A DNA stretch of 42,148 nucleotides from Terfezia claveryi (taxonomy: Eukaryota > Ascomycota > Pezizomycetes > Pezizales > Pezizaceae). Within the stretch, counting starts at the first letter, position 1. The number at the start of each line of letters is the position of its first letter. The notes beneath the pieces are model-generated. The model saw nothing but the letters and a program-made list of their open reading frames with translations. It had not been told where the DNA came from and ran no database searches. The DNA lies in assembly GCA_015179025.1 (NCBI GenBank), contig WHUX01000333.1, positions 1 to 42,148 of the forward strand, in the 5' to 3' direction. This document shows, one piece after another, positions 39,699-42,148 of the stretch. The position numbers and the translations under genes were made by a program.

Positions 39699-41158
39699 TG
39701 TCACGGGGTGACATCCAGCCATACCAAAGGTACTTGGGCCCTTATAGAACGACCCTAGAATCTATATGAACTCTAGGTACACTCTTAGCAGTGTGGTGCA
39801 AACGTTTCTAATACTTATCTATAAGAGTTAAGTATATGAAACGAGTATGAACCTCGGAATAGTTTATAATCATCCTAGATGGTTAAGACCCTTATGGAAC
39901 GTCCATAGACCCTTGAGGGAGCTACGGTTTAAGTTTCATAAGAATCCGATTAACGGTTCAATTGTTATACTCAGATTAATATGCTGACTATATGCATATA
40001 TATGCTAGCTATATTAGCTGTTACCCTGAAGTCTTGGCGTTACCCTGAATATTGAATTATTACCCTGAACTGCAGGAAAATAATTCGGTAAAAATAACTA
40101 AAAAAATGAAGGACCGAGGGCGCACTTTAGACCAAAGTGCGTCCGGTGACACTATAAGGGAGTGTGCCCAGGACAGAGGCCAAAGGTAGGGCCAAAACAT
40201 AAAGTTCTCCGAATTTAATGTTTCAAGGTTCTATCTAGGCCTACTCTTCGTCCTGATTCCATTTCTGCAATCCTTTTTATAATCGGAGTAAAACTCGTGG
40301 AGATATAAGACTTTTAATATGGTCAAATAAGTCCACGAGGAGGTTTACCTACTATTGGTAATAGCTCCACGAATAATTTGGGTATCGAGATGAACTAAGA
40401 TTCTATAATCTTCTATGCGTTGATACCTTTCCAATGGTAATCTACTTGTGACCCACGGTTCTCTATTCATAGAGTTATGTGCAGTTGAAAATTTTTTCAA
40501 TGGACACTAGACACTATTAGCGAATATTGCCGGAAACACAATTAGATAACTTCGGATATTGTCGGATGGAAATTCGATAGTATCGGGGATTGGTAACGTA
40601 TCTAGGATTGAATTTAGTTGTCTCGGCTAAGTATTCTTTAATGGGATAAGCGAGCTATAAGCGAAGTACATATAACATGCAGACAAGGAAATAACCTCTA
40701 CATTCAGGTTAGCAACCTGTGACAACGAGTGCAGATAGCAACTGCATTAACAAAGGTGTGGATGGCATAACACTTAGGAAGAAATTCCGAGGTGACAGGT
40801 AGGCCCGCGTTTTATAAAATATTTTTATCATAAGAATATCTACGAACACCGCGGGATATAAATAGTGCAAGTAGTTCCGGTTGAATTTATTCTACCACCA
40901 GCGAGTATTCGAAAGCAAGAGCACCTTGAGTACACGAAGCCTACAAAGTTCTAAGTCTTGAGTTAACTTTACGTTCAAGCGACATAGGATTTATTTTGTG
41001 TTGCGAAATAAGATCTGTCGTGAGGGACTACAGTTGGATTGAACTTTACTGCTATAGGATTGATATTCTGTGTTGCGGAATAGATATCGTTGCGGCAGCA
41101 AATTACGGCCGTCCTAATAGTCGCAAGAGCGCTACCAGTCAATAGGGCCCCCGTGACA
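39699..41158 (+). repeat. Gypsy-1 copy E 5' LTR
   Basis: This 1460-bp LTR runs from TGTCACGGGGTGACATCC to CCCCCGTGACA. It defines the E-type variants (ACGAGTATG, CAATTGTTAT, GGTCAAATAAG, CCGAGG, ACGTTCAAGCG). TATAAATA is at 40857-40864. Its copy of the TTGAAAATTATTTTCAA palindrome has lost one A. Confidence 0.95.
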
Positions 41159-41206
41159 TTACTTTGTAGCCAGTGATTCTCGCTACATTTGCTATATACT
41201 CTAATC
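41159..41206 (+). other. Leader and candidate primer-binding region of copy E
   Basis: TTACTTTGTAGCCAGTGATT follows the LTR, as in D, and is again complementary over nine bases to CTACAAAGT within the LTR. ATG is at 41207. An earlier TTG in frame is not needed as a start. Confidence 0.5.
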
Positions 41207-42148
41207 ATGTCTAGTTCACAGACACCAAGAGGGCCTCGCCAGCCCTACCAACCCCTAACGTTCCCAGATGTCACACCCCGTGCCATCACACAAAGACCTC
41301 ACAATCTTCCACAGTCGGATACTGATACGGAAGATGATCTCATTGACATCCCAATGGAGGATATCCTATCTCGTGGGATAGAATCCTCCAGACATCCCAT
41401 ATATAGTCCAGATGAACTACAATCATTCCCGCCAGGATTAATCGATCGATTTGGCCTACCTTCCCGAAGACCACCTCGACGAACAAACAGCAATGCCTCT
41501 TCCCAACGCCATCCCGCACAACCTCCACTACGTCCAATTCGACCCCCTCGTACAGGACTAAGCCAACAAGAATATGATGAATTATTGGCTAGAATAGTTC
41601 GAGATGGAGCTACAGAATTCGAAAGGCAAGAGCCGAAATTCTGAACCTTACCGAAGGTTTAAATGCCCAAGCTAGTTTTCTAAAACAAGCACAAGAAGCT
41701 CATACTATTGTATTTAATGGTGCTAGAGCAACTTATGAAGACTTAAAGTTGCTACGACAACAGGTAACTGAAGAAGTAGCAGCTCTAAAAGGGCAAACGG
41801 ATGGACAAGAAGATGCTGTGAAACGGCTAACAGTTTCTATTAAGGAAACGTTAGAAATCCAATGGAAAGAGCTAACAAAGAAGCTCAAGGAGGATACGGA
41901 GGCAATTATAGATGCAGCTAAGGTTGAGTTTGATGGGATCAAGGCCGATGTGGGCAAGCTAAACGATTGGGCACAAAAAGCGATCAAACAAGAACAAGAT
42001 GATCGTATTCGGAGTTGTGAAACTAACAAGGAATCGGTAGAAGAACTCTCTCGCCGAATCCAAACTCACAAACGAAAGCTCAAAGACCTACAGGAGCAAC
42101 CACTTGGCCAACAGCGCCCACAAAAACGAACTCGATCAATTGATGATG
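41207..42148 (+). pseudogene. Gypsy-1 copy E gag, N-terminal part
   Basis: The frame starts at ATG 41207 (MSSSQTPRGPRQPYQP) and is the best copy of the gag N terminus here. Residues 1-60 are Pro/Gln-rich and then acidic (DTDTEDDLIDIPMEDIL); residues about 90-125 are Arg/Pro-rich. The frame breaks near 41627, where one C of GGCAACGAGCC (D) is missing, giving a stop at 41642-41644. In another frame it continues to the window end as a long charged helix rich in Lys, Glu and Gln (EVAALKGQTDGQEDAVKRL; KELTKKLKEDTEAIIDAAK), probably a coiled coil. The rest lies outside the window. Confidence 0.9.

Larger units (their letters stand above)
39699..42148 (+). mobile_element. Gypsy-1 copy E, 5' part, inserted in Copia-2
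   Basis: LTR, leader and the first 940 bp of gag of a plus-strand Gypsy-1 element, which runs off the right edge. It sits in gag of Copia-2 right after CTGAAG. It is the outermost, latest visible insertion of the right nest. Confidence 0.93.

Noticed and set aside
1..42148. A host defence system, biosynthetic cluster or other nonmobile system
   Set aside because: Every long frame belongs to gag or pol of an LTR element; no other protein family is visible.

Overview
The window is a fungal retrotransposon graveyard. I find no host gene, tRNA, rRNA or CRISPR array. Essentially everything is LTR retrotransposon sequence: Ty3/gypsy elements with chromodomain integrases and Ty1/copia elements. Many premature stops are C-to-T or G-to-A transitions at CpA or CpG, which resembles repeat-induced point mutation (RIP) or deamination of methylated cytosine. 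That fits a TE-rich filamentous fungus, perhaps an ascomycete. I cannot name the species.

Left nest, 1-27017. One Gypsy family, here called Gypsy-1 (LTR about 1.46 kb, ends TGTCACGGGG...CCCCGTGACA), is present as copies A, B, C and D, and as E at the right edge. A (+, 3' part only, 1-1838) and B (+) share a single LTR (1839-3295). B (3296-6478, resuming at 24724-27017) is split by C (-, 6479-24723), which is flanked by a clean 5-bp target duplication GATAC. C is split near its gag start by D (+, 14023-23217), which has both LTRs and a full-length interior. In the family the gag and pol frames are the same frame, separated only by a TAG with a strong stem-loop just downstream in D and C. Pol runs protease, reverse transcriptase, RNase H, integrase, chromodomain.

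Middle, 27018-28564. A TATA-containing stretch ends in five 10-bp tandem repeats. It is followed by a 966-bp LTR of a third Gypsy family on the minus strand, and then a fragment related to the Gypsy-2 LTR.

Right nest, 28565-42148. Copia-1 (+) is interrupted in integrase by Gypsy-2 (-, 3' LTR 31021-31565). Gypsy-2 is interrupted in protease by Copia-2 (-, 3' LTR 35100-35739). Copia-2 is interrupted in gag by Gypsy-1 copy E (+, LTR 39699-41158), which runs off the window. The missing halves of Copia-1, Gypsy-2 and Copia-2 should lie beyond the right edge, in reverse order.

Most copies carry frameshifts. In D, in E and in the 5' LTR of C many of these are single-base losses in short homopolymers between otherwise near-identical copies, so some may be consensus errors of the assembly and not real mutations. 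The most interesting signals are recoding and RNA-structure candidates inside the elements: an in-frame gag UAG with a stem-loop, an A-AAA-AAC heptamer between the Copia-1 frames, paired hairpins with one shared loop in the Gypsy-1 LTR, and a possible self-priming site.
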